From the NCBI GenBank assembly GCA_018417955.1, contig JACTVC010000008.1:868001-932000 (forward strand): a stretch of 64,000 bases of DNA. Reading direction: 5' to 3'. Positions 45,523 through 57,331 of this stretch are shown here, one piece after another; position 1 is the first letter of the stretch; each line of letters begins with the position of its first letter. Below the pieces are notes generated by a model that was not told the DNA's origin, did no database searches, and worked only from the letters and a program-made list of their open reading frames with translations. Source of the stretch: Laccaria trichodermophora. Its lineage: Eukaryota > Basidiomycota > Agaricomycetes > Agaricales > Hydnangiaceae. The position numbers and the translations under genes were made by a program.

Positions 45523-46759
45523 ATGTCTGTCTTCCCAGAAGAACAACTCGATTCACCTATTGGCTATTTCCCTGCTCAGCCAGGACAGGTTCTTAATGGC
45601 GGTGGATGGACGGTCATTCGCAAGCTTGGATGGGGGCCACGATCTTCCACCTGGCTCGCCATTGATAACAAAGATGACATAGGTGAATACGGGGCAATCA
45701 AGATCTTGACCGCTGCCGCTACGGAGGAGTCGACAGCCAACAATGAGCGCAACCTTCTAGCTGGTGCTGTCAAAAGTATCGAAGAGGGCGTTCCGAAGAT
45801 CACGGGCCACTTTTACGAGTCGAAGAAGCATCTGTGCATCGTCCTTCATGTGTTGGGCTCTTCAGTCGAGCATCTCCGCCTCAGCAATATCTACGATGGA
45901 GAATATCTGCCGCTCCATACTGTCAAGAAGGTTATAGGTGACATATCAGCGCGATTGGCCAGCCTTCATTTCCGGGGCATTGTGCATGGCGGTAAGTAGA
46001 ACGATGTTACATTCTAATCTGACACTCATTCGGAATTTTTTCTCTTCTTGAAATTAGCCGTCACGGCAGACAATTTTCTTTTCTTTTGTGCTCAGGCTGG
46101 AGTTGATATCAGAAAGGTTCTTGCAAGGTCACCGAGCGAAAGAGCGGAGAAGGTCCTTGGTAGCGATGGTGTCACATACCCTGTCGTTAAATCTCAGCCC
46201 CTTCCTCATGGCTACACATGGGACGCCACAGCAGAAGATATTGGGTATACCGAAATCTACTTGAGCAACTATGCACACGGTAAGGATTCTACGCGTGTTC
46301 GAGATTACTTTTTGAAAGGAGATATTTTAGCGCGACATGTAGGTAGTGCCCATACGTTGCACCCTCCCAAAAACTTCCTTCCGCCCGAAGCGTTGCAAGG
46401 AGGACGAATGACTGTTGAGTCCGATATTTGGACATTAGGGTGCACTGTGAGTTTTAATTTATTTTTTATCCAAAGGTCATCATCATCATTGACAATAGGC
46501 TTACCTTTTAATGACCGGGAGTCCGCTTTTCTCTGACTCATACGTTACCTCGCCTGTCGAGACAGCAACAGAAACCATTGGAAGGCTAGAGAGCTTGCTT
46601 TCCGCGAGTGAAAAAATTTCAGAAAAAGATATATTACCCACCACATCGTTCCTCAAATCATGTTTGGCGGTCAAGCCCAAGAACAGGGCAAAGGCTGCGG
46701 ACATCGTCGATGGTGGCTGGATCAAGTGCAGTCACTGTGCTTGCGGGTGGTGTGGTTGA
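45523..46759 (+). CDS. SRPK-like pseudokinase, 372 aa
   Basis: Exons 45523-45991, 46058-46446 and 46499-46759 (introns 66 and 52 nt, GTAAGT and GTGAGT donors) join in frame. The N-lobe is well preserved: glycine-loop-like KLGWGPRSSTWLAID and AIK with Lys60. The catalytic loop reads HGAVTADNF where active SRPK enzymes have H-x-D-x-K-x-x-N, so the catalytic Asp and Lys are replaced. No DFG is visible in the following TEIYLSN region. The C-lobe is recognisable (PPEALQGGRMTVESDIWTLGC, then LLMTGSPLF). It ends in a Cys-rich CSHCACGWCG tail. Such SRPK-like proteins are expanded in Agaricomycetes. The start at 45523 (MSVFPEEQ) is chosen over an in-frame ATG at 45463 by similarity to the family N-terminus. 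Confidence 0.7.
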
Positions 46760-47013
46760 ATGGGATTTTACTAGACAATTTTCTCTTTTTGACGTGTTCG
46801 AAAAGTCGGGTATTTTGCAATTGAAGCTCATTTTTTCTCCAGAAAAAAATATGACCATCAAATTTCAATGCACCAGCAGTTTCCGACGATCTCAGTGACT
46901 GGTAGTACTTCCTCCTTTGTAAATATCAATAGACTGAAAACCTTGACTTTTCATGTGACGGGGACTTGACTTGGACTTGACCCAACCCTTGCTATGGACC
47001 TAGGGTATTGTGC

Positions 47014-47103
47014 GACCTGACAGTATAACAGTTCGCACATCTCGAGGCAGGTGCTGATACAAATCATCAACCAGAATGTTCCTGTTCGATTCAGGACCGA
47101 GTC
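47014..47103 (+). tRNA. Isolated tRNA-like unit
   Basis: Acceptor GACCTGA / CCGAGTC pairs only 5 of 7. T-arm TCCTG-TTCGATT-CAGGA is perfect. The flanking DNA, including a segment copied from the 3' side of the kinase gene, recurs around 51.9 kb and 60.4 kb. Confidence 0.4.
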
Positions 47104-48084
47104 ATAAGGTGCTACGAAGAGTCCTGACATTTTCTTAGTTCGAAGCTAGGTCATCTCGCAAGTTTCGACGCACTGAAAATTCCAGTTGAATTGGGGCCAG
47201 AACAAATAATTGGGATAAATCTAGGACTGGGATGATTATTATGAGCGTAACTTACTTTTGGACGTAGTACATTATACAAGGAGCGGGTTTGCGGTGTACA
47301 GGTGGCAAAGGAGGGGGAAGAGATGGAGGTAGGTGGAGGGATGGAGGATTCTTATGTAGAATGGCCTTGAGATTTCTGAACTGCCAGGAGTGTGAAGACT
47401 GAGGATGAGTGGACAAGCTATGTCGACTTACCGTTCACTTTCAACGGTAACTACAAGCCAACGGAATGTATCCCGACATTGAGCTGGTGGTGACGGAGCT
47501 CGTTTGCTGCCTCGCACCCTTGTACTAGTGATTGACAACCTGCTTCTTTCACTAAACACTGAGCGCATATGCATCATAAGAGGAAGATTACGAACCCATT
47601 TCAATGGCTCTAAACATTCAGCCCGCCCTCTTCGATGATGCCAAATTTACCACGGATGGGCTGCAAGACAAGTTGCCAAAATGAAAGACACCGAAATCAT
47701 GCCCCTCCCTTAGGACAATAGACGCATTTTCAGGAGTCCGCGGCTCCGCACCGGCCGCTCTGTGAAACTATCTGGATGTCCAGAAGACCTAGTCATGAAA
47801 GCCCCGGCGGATGTAAGGGGAGCCTGAGCCTGAGCATAGAGAAGAGGGATGGGGCACATCGGGAGGTGAGCGTTCGGTATTGCGTTCTCCATGTTGGTGA
47901 TGAACGGAGTAACGACAAAAGGAACGGGAGACCGAAGCTTGAGCAAGATGGCTATAGGGAGCATGACGCGAATGTCGCAACATGCATACAATGACTGAGC
48001 AATCGCTGTACACCAGGTCGTCCAGCAGACAATGCGAACATTGTTTGAAAGAAGAGTATGGAGCATTGACGGAGCGTCAACGCC
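47104..48084. other. Intergenic, one uncertain minus-strand ORF
   Basis: A 127-codon minus-strand frame (48093-47710) has hydrophobic stretches (MLPIAILLKLRSPVPFVV) but no start context or family, and it overlaps the decayed end of USP copy 5. Not called as a gene. Confidence 0.3.
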
Positions 48085-49784
48085 ACTTCCCATCTTTCTC
48101 TTCTCCCCATCAACCCTATCCTTCCTTCAACTCACAGTCCTCCTTCCTGGGCGCCGAAAAAGGCGTCAAAACGAGGTACTCGTGGAATGCTACATGATCG
48201 TTCAACTTCTTGAACCCATGAGAGAACGAGATCAAATGCGTCTTTGTGATCTGCTGTAAGCGCTTCAAGAGGACGCCGAGCAAGGGTGGAGGCGGGGCGA
48301 TGACGTTTGTCCACTGGTCGCGTAAACACCAGTCCAGGAGGACGAGGTAGTTTCTTCGTTGTTGGGGGTGGGTCAGCATGTTATATTGTGGCAGGCGAGG
48401 AAGGGGATAAATTTGAACTGGTCAGCTGTTGACGTGACCCCATCTCATCGGGTGGCGTCGAGCTAGGTGAGAAGAACGCCCGACAAACTTGAAACTCTCA
48501 CTCTGTTGCGTTATTGACCGTGTCCTGGCGGCTATTATGATGCCTGTGCATTGGTGGGACATGTAACGACCGCAAGCTGACAAAAGCCGGAGTCTCATAT
48601 ATCGAGCCAATGCGTAGGCTAGGAGCGACGGCTACGACATGGAGACGGGGTGGTTGCTCAGCGGGCTGTTGCTGGTGGCTGATGTCCCGGTAGATTACGC
48701 AGAGAATGCGGATGAGGAGTGGGTGAGAACGTCTGGAGGTGAGTCCACGGTCCAGTCGAGCCGCGAGGGTTTTGAAGCGAGGTGTAGCGGAGGGCAATGA
48801 GACCTGAGTTTCAGGGGGTAAAGGCTCAGTCTTGGACGTCAAGGAAGACAGGGCCGCTGTCCTGTCGAGCTCTTCGTCGTGCTAGCGACCACCTCATCCT
48901 CCAACGTCCCCATACGCTCCATCGACCGACTCTTCCTATCCCGGGGTTTCCCCAATCCAATCGTAAGGCTGAACCTCCTCCCCTACTTCGCCCACCCATC
49001 TTCGCCCTTCTTCTCCTTCTCCCTTTCCACCTCTCCTCCTTCTTCTCCCCGTTCTTCTTCCCCCGCTGCACATCCACAAACTCAACTCCGGAACCGTAGC
49101 GTTCACCAGGACATGCGAGTTATCGGTATCCGCATCCTCTCCTCGCTCCGTCAGTAGACCCAGACTGCGTCTCCGCGTAGCATCATTGTGCATCTCTACG
49201 CTCAACACACGTCCCTCTGTTCGCGAGAAGTCGAAGGCGGGGGGGACAGAGGACGGGCGCTGAACGGTGGAAAGGGGCTTCGTCATGGATTGCAGAAATT
49301 TATCGATGCACATAGTCCTCCCGTTTGAAGCCTGAACTGACGTCGTTGAAGGCTTCGTAGGTCGTGAAATGGCAGACGAGGATAGCCCCCATAATCATGT
49401 CGACGAACGAGATGAGCATGTCTTCTCCGTTTATTATGGGTGAAGGCGGGGGGGGTGCAGGGAGAGATGCACACGTGGGTCGGCGGGAGTCAGTGTCGTT
49501 CGGCGGCGGTTCTTGTGGGCCTTGATGACGTCTTGCTCTTCCATCCACATCACGTCCAGTATTATCCTCAGAAACTCGTGTGTGTCTTGCTATGTAAAGG
49601 GTTCTGAGCACCAACCTACTAGTATATAAGAGCGATAAGTAAGATTCCAAAAAGCAACGTTCAGACGAGAAACGCACACCTTTAGCACATAGTTCACAAA
49701 GCACGTATTCTCATGATTGATCAGCCCAGGGGGTAGATATGCGTACTCCCCCTCTTCCTCAGTTGGTGGCTTTGACTTTGCCAT
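48085..49784 (-). pseudogene. USP deubiquitinase copy 5, inverted and broken
   Basis: Starts at 49784 (MAKSKPPTEEEGEYAYLPPGLINHENTCF). The Cys-box Gly is changed to Glu (NHENTC) and NSVLQ to NYVLK. The exon 2 region is mostly deleted. HARHTRVSEDN corresponds to a frameshifted QQDAHEF. The Lys/Glu-rich insert and the LKRLQQITKTHLISFSHGFKKL region persist with stops. The His-box exon is absent. Confidence 0.78.
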
Positions 49785-50070
49785 TGAGGGTGAGGAAAAG
49801 AAAGAGACTGAAGAAAGTGTTTGTTGACGCCCGTTTGCAAAGACCACCACAACTCGCATCTAAACATTCTCTGCGGCCGCTGTGCTTCAAGAGGACAACC
49901 ACCGCAGTAACTTTTGCCTTTACTGCCTGAAGATTGCTCTCCGAATCAACCTTCTTCAAGACGGCTTATTGTCTTTCGATTGCATAGACCCAAACGTCGC
50001 TCAGACACGTCCACTAGCACTCCACCGTGACGCCACAAGACTTACCCGGCCCCAGTGAGGGGTATTGAAC
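49785..50070 (-). promoter_or_regulatory. Spacer between USP copy 5 and its array
   Basis: Contains the ATTCTCTGCGGCCGCTGTGC word near 49866. Shorter than the other spacers. Confidence 0.45.
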
Positions 50071-50159
50071 GACCTAGTAGTGTAATGGCGCGCACATCTG
50101 GAGCATATGCAAGGGTACTACCTCAGCCAGAGAGATCCTGTTCGATTCAAGACCAGGTC
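50071..50159 (+). tRNA. tRNA-like unit
   Basis: Acceptor GACCTAG / CCAGGTC, one mismatch; A box intact; T4 about 34 nt downstream. Confidence 0.42.
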
Positions 50160-50254
50160 ATTACTATTCAGAAAATGCCGCGACGGAAAACCTTTTACAG
50201 ACATTTCCTCTGCCTGATCTTGACTTCACCTGACCTTTCTCAGCTATAGACAAC

Positions 50255-50336
50255 GGCCTAGCGGCGTAACAGTTCGCACACCCAGAACTGTGGACCGTGT
50301 TTCAGACAGCAAGCCTGTTCGATTCAGGACTAGGCC
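50255..50336 (+). tRNA. tRNA-like unit with compensated acceptor
   Basis: Acceptor arms GGCCTAG and CTAGGCC are fully complementary: the A-T second pair of the main family is G-C here. A box GCGGCGTAACA is slightly changed; B box perfect; T4 at 50361-50364. Confidence 0.52.
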
Positions 50337-50423
50337 ACTGTCGAGTGGGGTGTCGTTGACTTTTCATTCAACCGCTTTTTATCTTGTCTCTACTTTATGC
50401 GGCTTTCGCCAGCTACTCGTAAC

Positions 50424-50514
50424 GACCTAATGGTGTATAAGCTCGCACATCTTCAGAATAGGGCACGCCAAACAGTTTCGGCTAGAGAGTTCCCGTTCGA
50501 TTCGGGACTAGGTC
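50424..50514 (+). tRNA. tRNA-like unit with compensated T-stem
   Basis: T-stem is TCCCG/CGGGA in place of TCCTG/CAGGA. Acceptor GACCTAA / CTAGGTC has one mismatch. T5 at 50551-50555. Confidence 0.48.
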
Positions 50515-50765
50515 AGGAGTCCCTCAGCAGTGGTCAGCGCCCTGCATTCATTTTTATTGCCTCTACGTTATCTTGCCTCTACTCTACCCGTCCTTTGCTA
50601 GGTAGTCATAACGACCTACTAGTGGTGTGACGGTTCGCACATCTGGAGACCGTTGATGTTTGCCTCCGGATTCCTGTTCGACCTGGACTATGGAGTTGCT
50701 GGTTTTTCAATCCCTCTACTTTATCTTGCCTCTACTTTACCCAACCCTCGCCAGATACCGATAAC

Positions 50766-50854
50766 GACCTAGTGGTGTGATGGTGGAGAACCTGGAGTGG
50801 ATATGCTCATCCTATAGATGGCCAGGGAGTTCCTGTTCGACTCGGGACTAGGTC
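50766..50854 (+). tRNA. tRNA-like unit
   Basis: Perfect GACCTAG/CTAGGTC acceptor; D-arm side as at 37576; T5 at 50889-50893. Confidence 0.48.
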
Positions 50855-51140
50855 ATAAATCTGTGACGCTGTCCCACATATCTGTTACTTTTTATTGCAT
50901 CCACTGCGAAGTCTATCTTGTTGCTCCTGATAACAACCTAGTGGTTTCAAAGCTTGCGCTTCCAGAGGGTCTCAATTTTCGATGAGCGAATATCTCCAGC
51001 CCGAGGGTTCCTGTTCAACTCGGCTCGAGACACTGGCAGGGTCACGTCATATTGATAAATTTTCTCTGATATCTCGAATTCCAGGCTCAACTTACCTGCA
51101 CTTTGACTTTTTAGCTGACCTTCGTCACCCTATTGATATC

Positions 51141-51244
51141 GACCTAGTGGTGTAATGGCGTGCACATCTGAATGTTCTGGGAGATGGTGCCTCGACGATC
51201 AGCTTCTGCCATCGGAGAGTTCCTGTTCGATTCAGGACTGGGTC
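51141..51244 (+). tRNA. tRNA-like unit
   Basis: Acceptor GACCTAG / CTGGGTC pairs 7 of 7 with one G-U; A box TGGTGTAATGG; T5 at 51270-51274. Confidence 0.5.
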
Positions 51245-51330
51245 ATTGTTTGGGTCGGGGTATGTGTCATTTTTCAAACCAATGCTATGTAACCTCAGTT
51301 TCATTTGTTACTCTGCTCACTTGGATTTGT

Positions 51331-51423
51331 GTGCCCTGGTGGTGTAGGCTAAAGACTGTAGTTGACGTTGTCATGTCTCTGTCAACGCCCTGGAGGTTCC
51401 TGTTCAAATCGGGAGCAGAGCAC
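51331..51423 (+). tRNA. tRNA-like unit with a different acceptor (GTGCCCT/AGAGCAC)
   Basis: The acceptor sequence has changed at nearly every position, yet 6 of 7 pairs form. The A-box position reads TGGTGTAGGC and the B box GTTCAAATC, close to canonical. Related 5' ends (TACCCTGGTGGTGTGAC) occur at about 61735. Confidence 0.45.
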
Positions 51424-51604
51424 TAATATATATTGTTCTTCACCTTTTTTTTGGCGTGTTTGAAGAGGAGTCCTAGTCGGATACTCTAAAACGGGGCAGT
51501 GTGTCTTCCTCTCTTTGGAAAATTCTCATCGGCTTATTTGTTTCCCTCTTTTTAGCCTTGAGCTTTACTTTGACTTGGTCCACATTTCCCCAGGTTTTTT
51601 GTAT

Positions 51605-51698
51605 GACCTGATGGTGTAACGGCTCGCACATTTGGTGGAATTTCTATATTGGGAACATAATTCATCCAGAGAGTTCCTGTTCGACTCAGGATCAGGTC
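51605..51698 (+). tRNA. tRNA-like unit with compensated acceptor
   Basis: Acceptor GACCTGA / TCAGGTC is fully complementary: both pairs 6 and 7 are changed relative to the main family on both strands. T-arm TCCTG-TTCGACT-CAGGA perfect; T4 about 25 nt downstream. Confidence 0.55.
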
Positions 51699-51699
51699 A

Positions 51700-52418
51700 T
51701 AAATGCGCGGCTCTGAGAAATATTTTCCAGGCCAGAGCCTTGAAGCTTGAAGGAAGGTACTACTCAAGTTGATCATATAAATACCCCGCCAACTTACAAT
51801 TCTAAACCCAGGAGGTGTAAACATTGACATCCCTATGCATTGGATACTCCTATTGAATCGAGAATTTTGTGAGAAGCAAGTTTTCTCTTTTTGCCGATAC
51901 TTCACAATTGGAGGCAGAAAAACATACGACCCTCAAATTCTAATGCACAGGCAGTTTCGGACAATCCAAGAAAGATCGAAGTGACTGGTATCACTTGCTC
52001 CTTCATATGGCAGGCACTTAAGCCAATCCTTGCTAGGGTATCGTCAAGGTATTGTACGACCTGCTGGTGTAACAGTTCAGATGTCTTGAGAGCACCTCGA
52101 GCTGGCAGTGTCGGAAAATCCGAGAAAAACCTAGATGTGCCAATATGGTGCTCATATGTGCGCATCAGGTCATCAGTATTTCAGGATGGATTTCAGCCAC
52201 AGAACGTGTGTATGGGTGTGATAGACCCCCTCGCTTGGATCAGTAATTACCACTGTTGTCGGACATTTTAGTACTGAGGGTGGGTGTTAGTAGTTATTCT
52301 TTCTGGTAAAACATTGAAGCACAGAGAAGAACTTACCGTGGTTGTCAGGCCTGTCAGGTTGACGAACTATGATCTGGGACCAGAATCTTTTCCAGATTTC
52401 GAGCATAACATTTAGATC
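51700..52418. other. Duplicated flank with a tRNA-like 5' half
   Basis: About 51870-52010 resembles 46770-46910 and 60330-60470 (TTTCTCTTTTTG, CAATGCAC-CAG and CTTCCTCCTTCA words). A 5' half tRNA-like unit begins at 52058. No gene supported. Confidence 0.4.
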
Positions 52419-53642
52419 TCACACCAAACAGAACATTAAATCAATGCATTCGAGCTGGGTGTGCACTACATAATGGCAGATACTAGACTGGTGTTGCCTC
52501 ACTGCCAGCTCTCGTAGAATCCGAACGGACCTGACCTGTCGTCTGAGGACTCGGGCACTGTCAAGACGTAGTGACGGCCTGGACTTGTGAGAAATCGATG
52601 AACTAGGTTGTGCAACGTAAGTTTCGTCAATCTTCAGGTTGCACAACTGACCTTTTCTCTGCAGCGTGCGCCTGAACCCTCGTCGCCACAATCCTGCTTC
52701 CAAACGAGCGTTGATCCAGCGTGCGCCCCAACTCTCCCCACCACAATCCTGCATCCAAACGAGGGGTCTACGGCCGCCCGTTTATTGGGCTATCGCTTGA
52801 AGATCGTCCCCGTTAACGCGAAACGGAGACTGCGCAAGCAAAGTCGTTGATGAGATCGGTAGCCGTTGACGCTGAGTGAGTACATTAGCATCTTTACCCA
52901 CAGCGCCAAACGGACAACTTACCTAGGCAGGATAATCTTCAGCTCCGTCCATTGGGCGCAATCTTCTTGCCAGCCTACGTTCTGTCTGAGTCCATGCCGC
53001 CCTACTACGTCTGCCTTGCAGGCTGCTACCTGCCCGACCGTTCTCGATGCGTCACCTCGATTGGAAGGAAGGGGAGTTGCCAGGCAGCGAAGTGAAAGCA
53101 GATCTGGTAGGAAAGGTATGAGCTCACCCATGGCTGGGTTCCCGAGTAAGTGGATGGAGACGGGTTTCGTGTCGTATAGACTCTTGATGCCCATGAGAGC
53201 TTGAATGGAGAGGGGTTTTGTGTGAATTTGGAGTAGAGGTGCATGCCGGCTATTGGCATTGCGATGCCCAAGTACGCTGAACAAAGCTGTGGAGAGAAGG
53301 GGTTAGATCCGTTGTGTATGATGAAATAGATAGGAGGCGGGGTGGTGGGAGGAGGTGAAGGTCGTTCTTGTCTTCACTGCCCAATCTCCGAAACGCAATC
53401 ACGTGGTATCAGTTAAACGCCGCGCAATGGACAGTCACCTTGAACAAGTCAGCTTGGGAAGGGTCCATGCTGAGATCTGAGAGCTGGCATGTTCTCGGAA
53501 TCCGAGGGAGTTTGATTATGCGACTGCGTCTGTGGTGGGTTGATTTTCCCTTTATATATTCCAGCATCGAGTCAATGTTTGTGGGGCTGCTCCACCTTGA
53601 CAGTTTGTAGTGAATTTCTAACAAAATGACGCATGATGTCAA
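52419..53642 (-). CDS. Possible minus-strand gene, several exons, uncharacterised
   Basis: Coding-like minus-strand stretches include one at 53642-53409 (YIKGKSTHHRRSRIIKLPRIP) and one at 53284-52919 (ALMGIKSLYDTKPVSIHLLGNPAMGELIPFLPDLLSLR). A long frame overlaps the second in another phase. No domain recognised and no intron junction confirmed. Could be a degraded gene. Confidence 0.25.
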
Positions 53643-54130
53643 CTGAGTGCGGCGCCGGCTACGAACACCAACAGCTTCCCAGACTGCACTCTAAGTTGAC
53701 TAGTACAAAAATTCCTACCAAAGTCGCGTTGTCCAACACATGCTAAGAAGTCTAGGAAGCTCCAAGTTGAGAGGCTGGAGTGGAAATGCCGCTATTGCAA
53801 GACCCACCGATATGCGTGAGGTTTCGATAAACATGAAGTTTGGTGTATACTTACATTTATCCGCACCCATTGCTTCAATCAATCCCCTCTTTTGCAGTAC
53901 CAGTTACTTTATTTGTATACAAATTATCTACATACTTAAGAGGAATTATGAAGGATACCTGAGATTAGCGTAGAGTGATACAACCTAATAAATACTGATG
54001 TGCTCGAATGCGGAAACCTCTCAGCACTTGCTAGTGATTAGCGCGAGGTTACATGACCTGATAACATGCTAATATGTCTTCCCTCAGAGACTGATCAACA
54101 CTCGTAAGTTCATCAGCTGCCGCAATGAGG
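53643..54130. other. Left flank of the transposon-like element
   Basis: No gene or RNA feature seen. Confidence 0.3.
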
Positions 54131-54139
54131 ATATACAGA

Positions 54140-57100
54140 GTATGACTCACACACTGTATTTCGAAGAACGACACACACACACGAAGTGTAACACATTCGA
54201 ATGAAGTGCGACACTGTTACAAAAAGAATGACACACCCTACGAAAGTGCAACACATTCAACAGAAGGTGGACACATGCCATTGAAGTGTGACACACACAA
54301 CCCAAAGGACGACACATTCAGCTCGAAGGCGACACTCCACCTTGTAATATTTAATTGGGTCTTGAATGTACCAGTTCATGCAGGTTTAATAAAATACACT
54401 GCAGGACCATAAATTTTTCTTCCTTTTATTCCCCCACAATATTGTTGAACGTCAGCACTACATTTATTGCTCATGCCATCCGACCATCCCTTCAATGAGG
54501 ATCCTGCTGCATTCATTGACTCGATGTCGATCCGGGATATCATGGCCTTTCGAAATACTGTATGATAAATCAACCATCTGTTTTTTATGGTTACTAACTG
54601 GACTGGGCAGTGTTTTTCAGCCGAATTTATTGCTTCACATCCCGCTATTTTTTTGAACAACGATTGGATCAAAACCGAGACGCTGAAGGAATCAGAATGT
54701 CGGACCGCCCGCTGACATGGCTACAAGCCCCAGGGCTCTTAGCCTTGGGGCTCATTCGGAAAACGCCGCTGAGGCTCTCACGTGCGACCACAACTAAACG
54801 TGACGAGGTGATGGGTCCGTCGCGTCCGTCGCGTTGGTATCGCTTCTCCATTTCCCTTCTGTACTTATCACGCCGCTCGCAAACATTCAGTTCCGCATGT
54901 ATACAATTTATTTAGAGCATTAAACACACAAAAATTTCACTGCCACATCATGCTTAAGTGGTAGTTACTGGTGCTAATTGGTTGATGCTTAGCCAGTGCT
55001 TAACTTGACTTTGCAAGTTCTTCTTTCTAATTTTCGATATCAACCTTAGACACGACGACTCCCCACCAAACGCTCCGGTCCGAGGACAAACGATCACTGA
55101 GAATGACTGCGCTGTCATTGAAATCTTGGATTCCGATGAGGAGGCTGAGCTGGAACGGTATAAGGAGATGGAGCAGAAGGATTTGCTGAAGGAGGGACGA
55201 AGGATGTCGTATGTCATTTGTTTTTGGCTTTGTGTTTCATTCTGAGTTTTCTAGATTATCTTCATCACTCAACTTAACTGAATTCGAGCCGCACACAGCG
55301 TCAAGGCCACCCTTTGACTCGGACAATTTTATCGAAATCTCCACCACCATTTGGGAGGATTCTGATATAACTTCCTGGGTTCTCGAGCAGCCGTTCAATG
55401 TCACCAAGGAGTTGCGCGTTGAACGCGTCGAGTATCTCTGAGAAATACCCTCTGTCTGGCCAATTCCTCGGCGTCCGACAGCGTTTATCCTTGACCTCAG
55501 TGCCCAAAAGTTCCAATTATATGATAAAGATGGTGATTTGTACAGGGTGGACGCACTGATAAAAAACAAGGTACGTTTCACCTTTCTCATCATGTCTCCT
55601 TGAACTCATAGTAAGCAGGACCAGGATTCATCGGTAGCCGCCGCTTGCTATGTTCACTTTTCATTGTTCGCATGTTACTGATGCTGTCGTTTCAGACTGG
55701 TGGGCACACAAGTATGTCAGCAAATGGATCGTCCCGTGCATCCTTCGGTCACAATCGAACATTCTTCCAGAAGATTGGGATAGCATCCCAGCAACAACGA
55801 ACATCGGTGAGGGCCAACATCACTGGACAAATCAACAGAGTGGGATCAAGCTTCCCCTTGTGGAAGCCATACTCATGTACGTAAAACATGCATCTCATTT
55901 GAAGCTCCTTCACTAAGTATGTCCTCAGCGCGCGCGATATCGATGAGCGCGTTGCACGCCAAATTCAGGCAACTTTAGAAACCGGCATCAAGAGCGGTAG
56001 CCAGACCGATTTGGTGCACGGCATGACTCGCAAAGTTCAACGACAAACTGCAACTGCTCGGAAAGCCCACGAGTCAGGTGAAGTTCAAGATCTTGCACAA
56101 GCGCTTGCCAGTGAAGTCGAAGCAGAGAAAGAAAATCGGCGGAAATCATTGGCTCGTGGCAAGGAACTATGCGCTCAACTCAAGGAACTCAAAACCGGCG
56201 GAGGGAAGAAGTTGAAGACAGCTCATACGCACCACCCTCCACTGCTCCCCGATGCCAGCTCGAGTGGCCGTGTTCGCACCGTGGTGAATCGTCGACACTC
56301 CTTGGATTCTGCTGTTCAACATGGTATGTAATATGTCGTGTCGTTTGTTCATTGGTCTACTGTCTCACAAATCAATCCATGTCCAGACATCGCCGTCATC
56401 AATAATCATGAATCACCAAACACTCGCAACGACGGATTCCAGGACCTAACTACGCATAGTAAGTATCCGTTCAATAAACACTATTTCTTTCATCTCATAA
56501 CAAAACTCGTAGTGAATTTGAGCTTGGACCTTGTGCCACGCCAGTTTTCGGGGGGAATCGATGCCGTCAGCGATAACGAGGATTTCTGGGCAAACCTCAA
56601 CCCAATCGACCTTATGCTTGACAGCGATACATCTGGCTTTTGGGGTGATGATCCCGTTACCGATCTATCATTTGATGGTATGCTGTACAACTTCCCCGAC
56701 ACTTTCTTACCTCCTCCTTCATCGTCTCCACCACCGCCTTCACCCCTGCCACCTTCACCACTTCTGTTGTCACCAGCCCCGCTGTCTTCTTCACCAGTCA
56801 AGGCTGTGGCTGCCATAACCCCAGGTACATCGACTGGCGTGGCTACACGGGAAAGCGTAGGAAGCGGGGAAGGGACGAGGTCGACGAGAGAGATATTCTA
56901 CCTCAAGGGACTCGGCGCTGTAAGGCGAAAGCGCCCCCACGAGAGCCAATTTGTATTATCAAACAGCTGTCGTAGGACTTAGACACTGACGAGTTGAATT
57001 AGCTATGAGCTGCATTACATACAGGGTATTTAAATGTAAAGTACGACACCCATCGCAACTCTGTGGTAGTTAGTATATGACACATGAAAGATAGAAGTGC

Positions 57101-57225
57101 AACACACCTTTGCAAAAGGTGACACATTGGGCTGACCTGTGTGTCACTCATTGTCGCACTGTGTCGTACTACACTTCAGTGTGTCCTACTTCAGACTGTC
57201 CTAATCCGGGGTGTGTGTCACATTT
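54140..57225 (+). mobile_element. DNA-transposon-like element with GACAC-rich ends
   Basis: The left end (54140-54340) has at least nine NNGACAC/GCAACAC words. The right end (57040-57225) has the same words, first direct and then inverted (GTGTGTCACT, GTCGCACTGTGTCGTAC). The interior encodes one protein in short exons on the plus strand. Terminal complementarity (TGACTCACACAC / GTGTGTGTCAC) is partial, and no target duplication was identified. The layout fits a 3-kb element with subterminal repeats. Confidence 0.55.
54474..56978 (+). pseudogene. Transposon-associated protein with an in-frame stop
   Basis: Coding segments in order: MPSDHPFNEDPAAFIDSMSI (54474); the acidic CAVIEILDSDEEAELERYKE (55110); LNLTEFEPHTASRPPFDSDN to VEYL, then a TGA near 55438, after which the same frame resumes (EIPSVWPIPRRPTAFILDL); VTDAVVSDWWAHKYVSKWIV and PATTNIGEGQHHWTNQQSGI (55650-55880); a charged helical region (55930-56320) that looks like a coiled coil; and a Pro/Ser-rich tail to 56978. 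The GEGQHHWTNQQ-type segment recurs in basidiomycete mobile-element proteins (family knowledge, superfamily unresolved). The single TGA suggests recent inactivation or a hidden intron. Confidence 0.45.
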
Positions 57226-57284
57226 CGTTTACCCTGTGCCCCAATGACTCGTATGCTAATTGGGATTTTTCCGACAAGGTGCCG

Positions 57285-57331
57285 ATGCAAAACATCAGCC
57301 AGAAAATTCCTGTTCGATTCAGGCTCAGGTC
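57285..57331 (+). pseudogene. 3' half of a tRNA-like unit
   Basis: CCAGAAAATTCCTG-TTCGATT-CAGG followed by CTCAGGTC. The 5' half is missing, and the unit lies just outside the right end of the transposon-like element. Confidence 0.4.

Larger units (their letters stand above)
50071..51698 (+). repeat. Plus-strand array of nine tRNA-like units
   Basis: Units at 50071-50159, 50255-50336, 50424-50514, 50613-50693 (degenerate), 50766-50854, 50935-51043 (extended insert), 51141-51244, 51331-51423 (different acceptor) and 51605-51698. Spacers share TCTACTTTA-CCC and CCTTTGCCAG words. T4-T5 tracts follow most units within 20-40 nt. A 5' half unit lies further on at 52058. Confidence 0.78.

Noticed and set aside
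47710..48093. Minus-strand hydrophobic ORF of 127 codons
   Set aside because: No family likeness or start context, and it runs into the decayed end of a USP copy.
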